Assembly: GCA_034336665.1 (NCBI GenBank) | Contig: CM067569.1 | Coordinates: forward strand, 22,479,320-22,543,319 | Length of the DNA: 64,000 nt | Source of the DNA: Luscinia megarhynchos | Taxonomy: Eukaryota; Chordata; Aves; Passeriformes; Turdidae | Direction: 5' to 3' | In this document: positions 46,787 to 57,620 of the stretch, one piece after another | Position numbering within the stretch: the stretch's first letter is position 1 | Layout: each line of letters starts with the position of its first letter | Made by a program: the position numbers and the translations under genes | Notes under the pieces: model-generated | Databases searched by the model: none | Seen by the model: only the letters and a program-made list of their open reading frames with translations | What the model was told of the DNA's origin: nothing

Positions 46787-49700
46787 ATTATTTAATATCA
46801 CACTATTGTTATGTTCTCCTGAAGTTGTTGACCTTTTTGTGGCAAGGTTGCAATGGAAACCTTTCCTGCACTATCTTTTCTAGAAATGGCTATGCAAATA
46901 TGGATATATCTCTGTAGTGAGGAGACAGCCTATGACAACAGGTGGGATTTTTGTTAATCTAGGCACACCATCTCCTTGAACACTAGATGCTAAATCTGTG
47001 GTGTGATGGTCAGCACAGAAGCATCTGCACTGGTTTGCAGTGTTCCAAATTCGGGGCAGAGTCAGAAGGTTGAACTGGGTCATGGCCAAGCTGGAGAGCT
47101 CAGCTCAGGGTTGAAGATTTTGCCAGTTCAGCCAGCTGACTGTAGTGAAGCAGATGATGGGTCTTGCACAGGCTGTTCCACTAGCTCAGATGTAATGGTA
47201 GTGACCCTCACCAAAGGATGTCAGGAGCAGTTAGAAACTGAAATGGGGATTAGCATCCTAAACAGGCACAGGCTTTTCTCTTGTGGCCATTTCTCATGGC
47301 TTGCAGGACTGAGAGCTTCAGTGAGAACACAACACTGTAAAATTCAGTATTGTCCTGGATGTGGAACATCAGCAGATGATCTGCTTCTGCTGCCTGTTGG
47401 TTCTTACCAGCATCACTGCTGGGATAGCAGTGAGCACTTGGTTTTAACAATAGGCAGCATCTGAATTACTGGAGGAAAGGGCTCGTAGGGGATGTCTCAG
47501 CTGAGCCACTCACCAAAGTTCACTAACAACAGCTTGCTCAAATCTTGATTTCCCAAGCTCATTGACTTTATACATGGTGCTAAGTATATCCAAATCTGCT
47601 TAAGTCCTGAAAGCAGTTTAGCAGCATTAAAATGGAACAGCTAAAAGCATTTCTCAGCTGACAAACTGACTAGTTTAGGTGCATGTCAAAACTGCTGCTC
47701 TTTCTCTGATAGTGTAATGACCTGGCCCTCCCCTACAGTCTGTTGCAAGATGTAGCTGTGCTTTCCTTTCTCTTATTCCACCAGCTAACACATCCATTGT
47801 TGTTTCCTTTTATTTGGTGCTTGTGTCTTCTCCAGGAAAACAGAAATCTGAAAATAGATACAGTCACATTTCTAGAGTCTGCATATGTGCCATTAATCAG
47901 AATATATTTCCTTGTGACCCTGAGAACATTCAGGGTTATCCTGAGGCTTTGTGATTGTAGGTGATTTCTCCCTCTCTCTCAAAATGCTTCCACGTATCTC
48001 ATTTCCAGACACAATGAAGGAAACATGATATCCATGGCATATTCTTCCTTTGAATGAAGGTCAATAGGCTGTGGACAAATCTTTGCTTCCTCCTCTGCTA
48101 GTTGTTTCTAGCAGCAAAGTAATCTGCTAAACCTGAAAGGCAGAAGAACATGATGCATCCCCACCCTAGCAAGGAATAAAGAGAAACCTTCTCTATGCAC
48201 CAGCCATCCTCTTCATGTGCTAATTAAAATTATTTCAACTGCTTTTAAATCGTTTCAATAAGAACCAGAGAAGTAGAATCATGCACTTAATTTTTGAAAG
48301 GGCCTGTACCTTGTTTAAATGGCTCCCCAGTCCTCAGTTACATCCAGTGTGTTTTCAGCTCACCTGTAATTCCCTCCAGAGCCAGGTCAATTATGCTTAG
48401 TGAAGATGTGCATATTTACTCTGTGAAAAATGAGAAACCATATAACAATACACATATCTTTCTTACTGTGCTGAAAGTTTTCATTGGGCCTGCAGAATTT
48501 TGAATAGACCTTTTAACAGTCTTGGGGTGGGTAGGGTTTGTGTATGGCTTCATTGCATATAGTAATTAAACACAATATTGTCTGGCTGCTGAATTTGAAG
48601 AGGCTTAGATAATATGACAATGTCTTTTCAGTTCTTACATAGAAGAGATTTACTATGGATGTATTATAAACCTGTGATTTATAAACCTCATTGACTTCAT
48701 TAGTCCCCAGGGGCTTTATTCTTGTTAGCCTGGAAATGCCTGTTTAAATTTAATTTTTTCCCCTTTTTTCTTTTTTTATTTAAATTATGACCTCATTAGA
48801 GTGAAAACATGGCTCCAGATTCTTGTCTTTGTGTAAATCAGCCAAGTCTTGCAACTAACCCCAGTTGAAGATCCAGGCTCCAAATTGAAAACCTGTCCTT
48901 TTGACTTGCCTTTTCCAATCCCAATGGCCCACCCTAGAGTTAGGAACATCCTCATACTAACATAAAAGAGCATTTCAGTAACTTGTTTTGTGTGTTTTCT
49001 TCCAGTTAAGACTGCAGTCTCTCAGCGTGCCTAAGGTTTAGGCAAACACATGTATGAGATGTAATGCAGTAAATTTCTTCAACAGAGGAGTTGGGGCAGG
49101 ATGTTTAAAAAGATGTGCAATGGTGGGGAAGGGGAGGACTGCAAAAACTGTGAATGCCAAATAAGATCAGGTTTCAGTCCGTCACATTTTTTCAGTGGTA
49201 AGAGGAGCTTCATTTGTGTAGTTTAGTACTGTAGTTAATATGAGGAACATCTCATAAAATTTGTTCAAGGTAAAACAAATGTCTTCACTAAAGTTGTCAA
49301 ATTTCACTTAATGAGTATTTTTTTAACACTCCATTATTCAAATTCAAAACCATCTTGTGGTTATTGTTGGATTGTGGCACAAGTTGTTGGGAGTTTTCTC
49401 TTCATAACAGGTTTCTTTTTCTTTCTCTATTTTAAGATACTGAAAAACTCTTCTACCTAATGTTTTGCACTAAGTCCCAAACAGTTTTATTTATAGCTGC
49501 CAGAAGTGAGTTCCTAATGTTATGTTAATTAGAAACATGTGGTGAAAAAAAGAGGCAACTTTTAAGCTGACACTATTTTTGAGTTAAAATCTGGCATCCC
49601 CTTTCTACTGACAAGCCTGACAACTGCAGCAGCAATCACCTCATCAAATCTCTCCGTTGTGTCTTTCCTGGTTTTTGGCATTCTTCCTGTCTAAATTTTT

Positions 49701-52540
49701 ATCAGATGAGTGCTTTTTTCTTGGCAAGTATTTTGAATACCTTCTTGTTGCTTTATCTCTGCACTATCACCCCTTGCCCTTAATGTCATTTCTCACATGT
49801 AAGACTGTGGCAGAATTTGAAACAAATTAGTTAGGAACATAGATTCAAAGACCAGCTTTTCCTCTTGGCTCACTAGTCTCTTCTTCCCTCACTTTTTAAA
49901 CACCAGCATGTCACAGATACCACAGGAACACTCAGTTTTTAAGACATTTTTGATGCTTTAAATCCTCAATGCTGCATCTACCTTTCTTCCACTATCATGT
50001 GTCCTGTATTGCTCTTGAAAGGTTTTCAGCTGGTGAAATCGGGATTTTAATCCTGAGTTTTGGAACTAGTCCGTAGGCTGTGTCAGAATAAAACTCTTTA
50101 GTTATAAATGCTTTAGACTACAGCCAAACCTACCAAATAAATTGTTTCTTAAAATAAATGCACAAATATTGAGTGATATTTGCAAGCAGAATTCATGTGA
50201 ATGAGGACCAGATTTCCTTTCCAGAAAAGGAAGACTATGGAAAATGTAGGCCTTCTCTGGAAGGTGCAACTGTTACCCAGGATATGCAGAAATTAATGTA
50301 GTATCTCTCTCTGAGAGCACTGTAAGCTGCTGAATGCTCAGCAAGTAAAACCCCTCTTCAGGGCTGCCATGAACAACAATAAACTTCAAATGGTTTTGAA
50401 TTTGAGAAATGGTGCATTAAGGAAACATACTAATTAAGGTAAATTTGGCAATTTTATTGCAACCTATTTTTCTAGTTTCTTTAGTCAATGAAGAGCAGTA
50501 AGCTGCTGGACACATGGGGTTGTTTGATGCTGGCTGCTTCTTTTCACTTCCTAATGGGAGTTAAGCCTCCTAAATATCCAGCACAATTGTACCACTATGT
50601 TTTTTGAGAACTTCAGCTGTAAATCCCAGCTTATATGACTAATGTAGTGGGCTCATTTTCTAACAGCAGCAACCCCTTGTGAAGGCAGTAGAAGCAGCTA
50701 AGTATGCAGGAGATACATATATACACATACACATCTCTCTCTAGGTAGATATATATATATTTCTATATATACTCACACATACTCTTGGGGCAGGTGTTTG
50801 TAAAGTGTCTAAGCACCAGGCTGTAAGGGAAAGATGAGAGTGATTCAAGCTTTTAAGAGCAGATAACAAAGCATAAAATATTGAACATGTGCATAAGTAC
50901 CTGGAAGTCTCAGGCTGTCTATATTTTCATTGGTGAAGTTGCCTAAGCACTTAATGTTCTGCTGCTGTACGTCTCAGCAGAAGCTGACATTTTGATTTTG
51001 AATGTGCTGGGGCTGTGATGGCTGAGTCCTTCCCTGGCTTCTTGTGGTTTGCAAATTCCAAGTCTTTTGGGAGTAACAGAGTGTGTCTGAGTGGGCAGCA
51101 CACACTTCAGTGAGGGTCGTGGGAGTCACACATTCACTCCAAAACACTGGACAGAAGGGGAACAGCGTGCAGTCACAGGGCTGGATCTGAATGTATGGTA
51201 TCAGACAGGGCTTTCCTCTGTCACTCCAGCTATCTGGCAGTTCACTTTCATCCTCCTCTCTCTCACCATGATCTCTGTTGAGAATCCTGTTAGCTCTCCA
51301 TCACACTGGGGGTTCACAATGCCCAGTTGTCCTGGTCCCAGGCCCACTGCAGCTGTGCCCCACAGGGAACCGTGGGAATTCATCTTGTTCCTCCAGAGTC
51401 TGTGCAGCTTCTTGCCCAGGAGGTCAAAGAAGTGGAGTAGGAAGTTTTTTCTTCCCAGTACAGAGTGCTGTGTGTGGGCCAGCATTGCAGGCTATTGCAG
51501 AACACAGGTCTAGCCCCTTTCTTTTCAATCTCATTTCAGGAATCTAGTGCTGTTACTTTGAAAGGGCATTGTGGTTTTCTTGTTGCCAGTCTAATATCTT
51601 CCTAGGTTTAAGCCTATGTGTATTTTTTTCCCTTTAAAGCACCTAAATTAGTTAAAAATGGGATTTAGGGACTCTTGTAAATTTAATTATAAAATACTTC
51701 CAATTCATTTGAAGATATCATCATGTGAACATTCATAAGATTTTCTTTGACACTCACGGTTTAACATGCAATTGTTTTCATAAGTCATGTTGCAGCAGAG
51801 TGAACAGCAATTAAAAACATAAAATCCTGCTACATAGTGTAAAGCCTTCCTGTAACTGTACCCCAAAGGGTGGTTCAGTCACCACTTTGCATCATGGTGC
51901 CATGTTATTACTTAACAAGCAAAAGTGTTTTTAATGCTTTGTGTACAACCAAGGCTTTAACTGTTCCGTCCCATGGAAATGAAGATGAATGATAACTCTG
52001 CAGTCTGCTACCAAATGTCTGTACTAATTTTCCAGTCTTGCATAGCAGAAGGCAAAGGCCATGATGTAAATGGACAATCAGCCCTCTTCTGGATGCTTGA
52101 CACTTTCATTTTGAGTCAGTTTGGACATCACTTAAAGTAGCATGTAACAATGTGGAGAAGAGAAAGTTAAAATCTTACGTGTTAATAGAAGAAAGTATTA
52201 GGAATTAAGATGCTGATTTATTTTTCAAAATATCTTGTGGAATAGCAAACCAAATCTCTTAAATCCTTTGTTCAAACAGAATGCTTAATAGAAGGATTTA
52301 AGACCAAATGCACTTCTTCTTCAGTGTAATGTAACGCTGATTTGTAGAATCAGAGCACAGAAAAAATATTGTAACAATAATGTTGTTGGAAGAATGTTAA
52401 GCACATCTTTATGAAAAACCAACATCACAGGAGCAGTCTTATTGCTGGTATTGTTCTCTTATTGCACTGCAGCATGTGCAACATCCAGGTCACTGCCAGT
52501 GCAAAGCAGACAGGCTTAAGCTGCGATGAGTGATACTGAA
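46787..52540. other. Unique non-coding DNA
   Basis: No repeat family is recognised over about 5.7 kb. A 153-codon plus-strand frame at 47,003-47,464 is the longest here. It is serine- and cysteine-rich, has no recognisable motif and overlaps a minus-strand frame. A 140-codon frame at 51,091-51,513 overlaps frames on both strands. A degenerate TA/CA-rich stretch lies at 50,716-50,780. No exon can be supported. Confidence 0.5.
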
Positions 52541-52560
52541 GGGGGGCAGGGGAAGGGGGG
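52541..52560 (+). repeat. G-rich tract (possible G-quadruplex)
   Basis: G runs of 6, 4 and 6 are separated by CA and AA. There are only three runs, so a standard four-run quadruplex would have to borrow from a 6-G run or use a distal run. It is noted as a structural motif only. Confidence 0.4.
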
Positions 52561-52978
52561 CTGTGCCTGTGGATCTGGATTGTCTCAAACCCAGACCCCA
52601 AGCAGAGATCCAGCGCTGGCAAATACAGTGGGAGCCTGCAGGGAAACTCTGCAGCTTAAGTCTGCAGGGAATGGGAAAGAGTAGTTCCAGATAGGCCACC
52701 TTGACAAAGGTATTAGGTGTAGCAGGACATGCTGGTGTTCTGAACACATTGACAGTTATGAGCTTTTTAAGCAAATGTTTCTCATTTCTTTTTTCTCTTT
52801 GTTAGTTAAGTTGGATTGGGTGGCTGGTGCTGAAACAATTTAATCCTTGTCTACAAAGCAATTTATTGCAAGTTATTGCATCCTATTGCAATTGATTGCT
52901 TTATTGTTGTTGGCGTGTTCTGTGCTTTTTCTCTTAGAAATTTCATTTTGCAAATGTAGTAATACTATTTTACATGTG
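52561..52978. other. Unique non-coding DNA
   Basis: Nothing recognisable except a local (TTATTGCAAG/TATTGCA)-like repetition at 52,860-52,915. Confidence 0.45.
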
Positions 52979-53070
52979 TAGAGTGCCTTTCATCACAAAA
53001 TACTTCACAAACTAGACAGAGTTTTTGCAGTTAGTTGTTTGAAAGTGACTTAGGCTGGTATCAGGAGAGA
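52979..53070 (-). mobile_element. MIR-like ancient SINE fragment, minus orientation
   Basis: GAGTGCCTTTCATCACAAAA followed by TACTTCACAAACTAGA corresponds to the reverse complement of the 3' end of the amniote MIR/MIR1-type SINE ('...aagtgctttgagatcc...atgaaaggcgct'). GAAAGTGACTTAGGCTGGTA further on fits the 'agtgacttgcccaaggt' block after a central deletion. It is heavily diverged, so the call rests on two blocks. Confidence 0.5.
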
Positions 53071-53280
53071 CAGCTATCTTTGCCCATACAGTCCAGTCAG
53101 ACTGAAGATTTTTTTTACTGTATACTTTCTTGTAACCTATATTGTCACCTGAGTAATAAATAGCTATCTTCCATTCCTGGCTTAGATGCATTTACTGCTG
53201 TTTCTCAAAAACCTGAAGTACTTTCTGGGTTGGAAATTCAATTACTATCTGGCTGCCACACTGTAGGCCTGATTAGCCAC
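53071..53280. other. Unique non-coding DNA before the A run
   Basis: No gene or repeat is recognised in this 210-bp stretch. Confidence 0.4.
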
Positions 53281-53302
53281 AAAAAAAAAAAAAAAAAAAA
53301 AA
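53281..53302 (+). repeat. Poly(A) run, 22 nt
   Basis: There are 22 uninterrupted A bases. This could be a retroposon tail, but the upstream 200 bp match no family I know and no AATAAA lies close upstream, so simple homopolymer expansion is as likely. Length polymorphism and sequencing error should be expected. Confidence 0.9.
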
Positions 53303-53842
53303 GGCAACAAGAAAGTATTGAGACGTAAAAAATGTATTTTATACTCCTATTATTTTCTTTTTATGCATTTTTTTTAGGCATGTATGATCTTAAAAAGTGT
53401 TACTGATCCAGATCCCGTGTTTATTTGGCCAACTGCTGCAAGGTTTAAAATTTGTGTTAGTCCTTTTTATTTTATTGTATACTGTGGCCTAAAGCTAAGA
53501 CACTGTATTTATAAAACTGACCACCTAGAGGTAAGGGCAACAGATTCTGTGCTCTGTGGTAAGCTGGCCTTAAATTTGAGCAAATCCTTGGAAATTCTGT
53601 GGCATTCAGTGAAAGAACTGAATTAATTTAAACTGAACTGCACACAACCTTTGAAAAAATAAATCTGCTACATATATGGGTAATACTACTCTTAAATATT
53701 CAGCCTCCTTTACTTACTTTAATTCAGCGGATTTTTCGCTGTCTCCACATAATTTCCGTGTAAAAGGAAAGGCTAATCTACTGGTTCAGACAAAAGGCTT
53801 AAGCCCAGATGATCTCTGTTCTGTTTCCTTTTTATCATGTTC
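53303..53842. other. Unique non-coding DNA
   Basis: Nothing recognisable. The end of this segment, from about 53,700, may contain the diverged 5' body of the MIR-like element that follows. Frames at 53,384-53,626 and 53,676-53,912 are unsupported, and the second runs into that element. Confidence 0.45.
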
Positions 53843-53945
53843 TCGCATTTTTTCCTCCATCTGTAAAAAGGAGATGACAGCACTTCACTGCCTCATGATT
53901 GTGGAAGGATAAATACATTGATTGTGAGATGTTAAAAACGATCGA
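53843..53945 (+). mobile_element. MIR-like ancient SINE fragment
   Basis: The segment matches the central and 3' part of an amniote MIR element in order: TTTTCCTCCATCTGTAAAAA, GGAGATGACAG, TGCCTCATGATTGTGG and AAGGATAAATACATTGATTG, then TGAGATGTT. These correspond to the conserved 'cctcatctgtaaaatggggataa' and 'tgtgaggattaaatgag' cores. Many substitutions indicate great age. Confidence 0.65.
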
Positions 53946-54404
53946 GCCAAGTATGTAACTAGGCCAATTTATACAGAGACATTCTTTCAAATTAGGGGTT
54001 GGGATATTCTGCCTTGGAGCAGTTTAGCTATCTTGCTCAAGGTATTTAGTAGTGAAATGGTTAACAAAATATATATACAGGCAATGTTTAGGGTTTAGAG
54101 TTAACACCCTATTGAGATGATTGAAAATAGTTCACATCTTGCTGAACTGTCATTTTGAGCTGTCTGCCAATTTAAGAACATATTGCTGCCTCAGTTAACA
54201 TATGGTTCGAGTTGATACAGTTTTCTGTGCAGCCATGAGAGCTAGACACATCATTATATGAAAATGAAAACAAATGGCTGAGTCCTGAGCTTGCTGCTTT
54301 AGGCCCCCCCAGTGTAAGCACGAGTTCAAAGGCACCTCGTGCTCCCATTTGGAGATTCCTGCAGCATGAGAGAGCCCGGGTGTGATGGTGAGCCACAATT
54401 ACCT
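53946..54404. other. Unique non-coding DNA
   Basis: Nothing recognised, apart from a run of seven C bases near 54,304-54,310. Confidence 0.45.
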
Positions 54405-54424
54405 GTGCCACAGGGCTGTGGCAC
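54405..54424. repeat. Perfect inverted repeat, 9-bp arms, 2-nt centre
   Basis: GTGCCACAG and CTGTGGCAC flank a GG centre exactly. This is a strong G+C-rich cruciform or hairpin candidate, or a dyad for a symmetric DNA-binding protein. It stands inside a moderately G+C-rich 170-bp segment (about 54,300-54,470). Confidence 0.85.
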
Positions 54425-55688
54425 GCAGCCTGGAAGGGACATTCCCAGGACACAGGTTTCACGGTGTGAGCACAATGGCAAATGATCCCCTGGGCTGCTG
54501 GACATAATTTGTCAAGATTTAATTAGAATCTGGGATTGGTGAGCCTCCTTTTGGGATTTCTACTCCTTTACTGTGTCATTGGTGTTTCAGATATGTTATA
54601 CTGGGAACTTTGAAGGACTGGACCCCAAGCTCTGGCTGCATCTTAACTGTGTTCTGCTATAAGTTAACGCTAGCAGATCAAAGAATACACTTTCTAAGGA
54701 AACACTTTGTTTAGTGGGCATTGTGAGGTAGCTTTCAGCATCTGCAAAAGTAAGGTTGAAAAATTTTCCACTGAATTTACAATGGCTCTGTTCTAGAGCA
54801 TCTCAAATTTTTTTGCATACTAGCTCTCTTTTTTTCTGATGGGATAGAAACTCCATAGTTGTGCTATGATTTGCTTTGCTTTGCTTAGTTTAGGTTACAG
54901 TTTTAGCACAGCATCTTTTTTCTACTTAGGCTAGGTAAATTTCGCAATTTTTTCAACTCACTTGATATCCACATATTTTCATTGGTGAAGTTTCCTCTCA
55001 TCTCGTCTCTTTACTTCATCAACTGTCTCCTCTCATAGTAGAAAAATAATTTACATCAAACAAATTATATTTAAATTATTTTGAAGGTATGACTAAAGCT
55101 GAAAAAACCAAAATAAAAAGTTGAAGCTGAGATTTCATCTTTTCTTGTGCTGTGGGGCAGATGCAGACCAGAGTGACTCAGGTTATGTGTACAGCATAAA
55201 GCCATCCAGATTTGGATAAATGGACTTTTTTCCTCATATATATGGCTTTGAAACTGGCTTATTTCCCAACATTCTTTTTGACTCAACTTTCAGATTCAAA
55301 GGAATCCAGATATCTGACCAAAACTCATTTAATTTTCTCCTGCCTGTTAAAAGTTAAGTATTTGTGCAAAATGAAACCACAAATCAGCTCAGGTTTGCTT
55401 GTAAGATTGATGAACTGTAATGAATCTTTTGATGAACTCAGTCTAAATTTCAAGCGTGTAATAAAATACAAAATCATATCCAAAAGTTGCTTTGAGTATA
55501 TTCCTGTGTATCTCCTAATTGTCTTTTTTGGGGGTCACTTATTTTGGGCATTTACAAGCCAGCCAGCTGACAGAAATGCTGCTTAGCAATCCCACCTGCA
55601 AATTTTCTGTAAAAGCACTGCTGTAGAAATTGCAGAGACAGGCACCGAATGGCTGATTTTTGGTGATAAGGGAATGGCAGGGCAGCAT
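54425..55688. other. Unique A+T-rich non-coding DNA
   Basis: Nothing recognisable. A (GCTTT)n-like short run lies at about 54,871-54,886. The 124-codon plus-strand frame at 55,212-55,586 has no known similarity. Confidence 0.5.
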
Positions 55689-55935
55689 TTAATTCTTTGG
55701 AGCTGCTGGAGGGCGTAGGCCAAAATCCGTGGCTGCTCCACAGCTCAGGTTAATCTGATGCATGGCTGTCCCCTGTGTGTTCCTCGGGTTTGCTGAGAGG
55801 CTGCTGCCCACAGGGGATGTCCTGCCCACTGTGGGGTCCCAGCTCGCTGGTGCTGCCAAGGGCTCGGGCGGTGCAGGCAGCTGGGGCGTGGCATCAGCCT
55901 TGCACCGAGACCATTGCACTAAGCAGGATGCTCAC
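55689..55935. promoter_or_regulatory. Small CpG-richer, G+C-rich patch
   Basis: Eight CpG dinucleotides fall between 55,689 and 55,920 (for example GGGCGTAGG, CCTCGGGTT, GCTCGGGCGG, GGGGCGTGG), against a CpG-poor surrounding. At about 250 bp it could be a minor CpG island, an enhancer or an unrecognised repeat. Three frames on both strands cross it, which suggests that G+C content creates them. No TATA box or splice pattern points to a promoter. Confidence 0.3.
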
Positions 55936-57000
55936 TCCAGTGCTCTTTTCACCCAGGCTGATATTTAACAGTAAGCTGATAACTGATTTTAGAAGGAAAT
56001 TATCTCCTCCTTTCTTTTAGGTATAAATCCACATTTTAAAATGGCAGCATAGTGACCGTAGCTGTTAAGTAGAGATGATTGCATCCTAGCTGATGTATTA
56101 GAGCTATGTGAAGATTTCTGTGTTTGTTACAGGGTGTTCCTATGTTTATATTCTTGTTTGCAACGGGGAACCTGTTGGATTTGTCTTCTGAGATCTTCAT
56201 TTTTGGAATCTAGATTACTTCCATTAGGCTCAATGACTCTATTGCTGTACCACTGTGCCTTTACCTAGCACAGTGACACTACTTTGTAATTTATAGGTAC
56301 TGAGAGGAAAGGAACCAGGATGCATTTCATTGATCTTTCCATGCTGTAAATGTAAAATTCATGTGCATTTTTGTTTGCTTTATGGCTGTTCTCTTTCCTT
56401 TTCCTTATTTAATATGCACTTCATACTGTGCCAAGGGGGCCAGTAGGGCAAATCAAGGAGCCAGATGGCTTGCTTCTACCCTAAGGAAACATACCAATAT
56501 TTAGCTGGCCATTTTCCCAAATAAAGGCAAGACTGGAATCCACAATAAATGGGAGAGTTGGTTAATGCTGCATCCTTTTCTTAGATTCACAGCTACAACC
56601 TCCTTGAGGCATGAGCCTTTTATACTTCACTGCCGCTTTCTAGCTTTCTCCAAGTAACTGCATCTTGGAAGATATTAGAGGGGGGTACAGCTCATTTTAT
56701 TTATGGCCTTTGCACAGTAACAAGTTTCAGTTATTATAATCTGACTGAAATAAGAAACCATAATCCATGGATGAAAAGACAGTGGACAAACTCAGTTAAA
56801 TCCCTAGTACCCTGAGGACGTATATTTTGTCCATTTCTGGTTTTTTATGTTCCCTTTTTTCTGCTGTTATTCCCAACTTTAACTTTTGAAAAGCCAAGCA
56901 GTTTAAGTGGCCGGGCCTGGGGAGCTTATTTGTATGCAGCACAAATTTCAGGATCTGTTCCCAAGCCTGTGCAGAGTGAAAAATGGCCTGCATTTTCTTG
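55936..57000. other. Unique non-coding DNA
   Basis: No repeat recognised. A TCCTCCTTTCTTTTAG acceptor-like tract abuts GTATAA at 56,020/56,021, a weak donor. The 65-codon minus frame at 56,796-56,993 is unsupported. Confidence 0.5.
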
Positions 57001-57620
57001 ATAGCCCATGTGGTTGTAAAGAATAAATGGCTAATGAATTACAGATGAACATTGACGCAAATTAATCTTCCTGATGTCCCTGGGTTATATGGCAGCCATT
57101 TAAAAGTTTAATCAATACACTAAAGTTGAAAACATGCAGGCACTGCAGTTGTTTGGATGTAATAAACATCAGAGGGAAACGGGAGGCTTGTACCCAGTCC
57201 ATGTATCATAATGACAGGTATTTATGTTTAATGGACTAAATATTTTTTATTGGAAGAGAGCAAATGTCAGCTTAACTTTGTAAGCCCCGCATTCAACTTT
57301 CCTTTGAGGTTGGTGAGAGACGGCTGACATGTCATTGAAAATGAAATGTAAAAAAACCAATTGAGACAAAGCGAGGATAAGGAGCTGTTTTGCCGACGAG
57401 ATGTTGCTTTAATGCTCTGCAACTATTCATTAAATAAAATGTAAACTCTACCATTTCAAACGTTGCAGTAAAATGCTTTACTAGGGCAGACTTTTAATGG
57501 TTATTAGGGAAAACAAGAGCCAACCGCTGCCAAATATTCTTTTCTGGGAAACATTTTATTTGAAAAGTCTTTTCCTGCGTTACAGTTTCAGAAGATTTAT
57601 AATTATGGAACAGTCACTTC
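57001..57620. promoter_or_regulatory. Strong candidate conserved non-coding element (enhancer-like)
   Basis: Ten CpGs are retained within 57,051-57,600 although the block is A+T-rich and its flanks have few. CpG loss is rapid in methylated vertebrate DNA, so retention suggests constraint or hypomethylation. Homeodomain and TALE-type words are dense: GCTAATGAATTACAG near 57,030, CAAATTAATC near 57,058, CATAATGACAGGTATTTATG near 57,208, ATTCATTAAATAAA near 57,425 and TTAATGGTTATTAGGG near 57,494. No open frame longer than about 60 codons and no simple repeat is present. The block looks like a long conserved enhancer of a developmental gene. The target gene is not identifiable from the window. 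Confidence 0.45.

Noticed and set aside
47003..47464. 153-codon plus-strand open frame
   Set aside because: No recognisable family or motif; overlapped by a minus-strand frame. A PhyloCSF test or protein search would be decisive; I expect a negative result.
50716..50780. TA/CA-rich stretch as a microsatellite
   Set aside because: Too interrupted to call a tandem repeat; recorded in the background entry only.
51091..51547. Cluster of three overlapping frames (89-140 codons), possible processed pseudogene
   Set aside because: No parent protein recognised, no poly(A) tail or target duplication found.
53281..53302. Poly(A) run as tail of a processed pseudogene
   Set aside because: The 200 bp upstream match no gene or repeat I recognise, no nearby AATAAA and no target duplication found.
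56001..56026. TCCTCCTTTCTTTTAG followed by GTATAA as a recursive splice site
   Set aside because: Strong acceptor-like tract, but GTATAA is a weak donor; kept only as a note.
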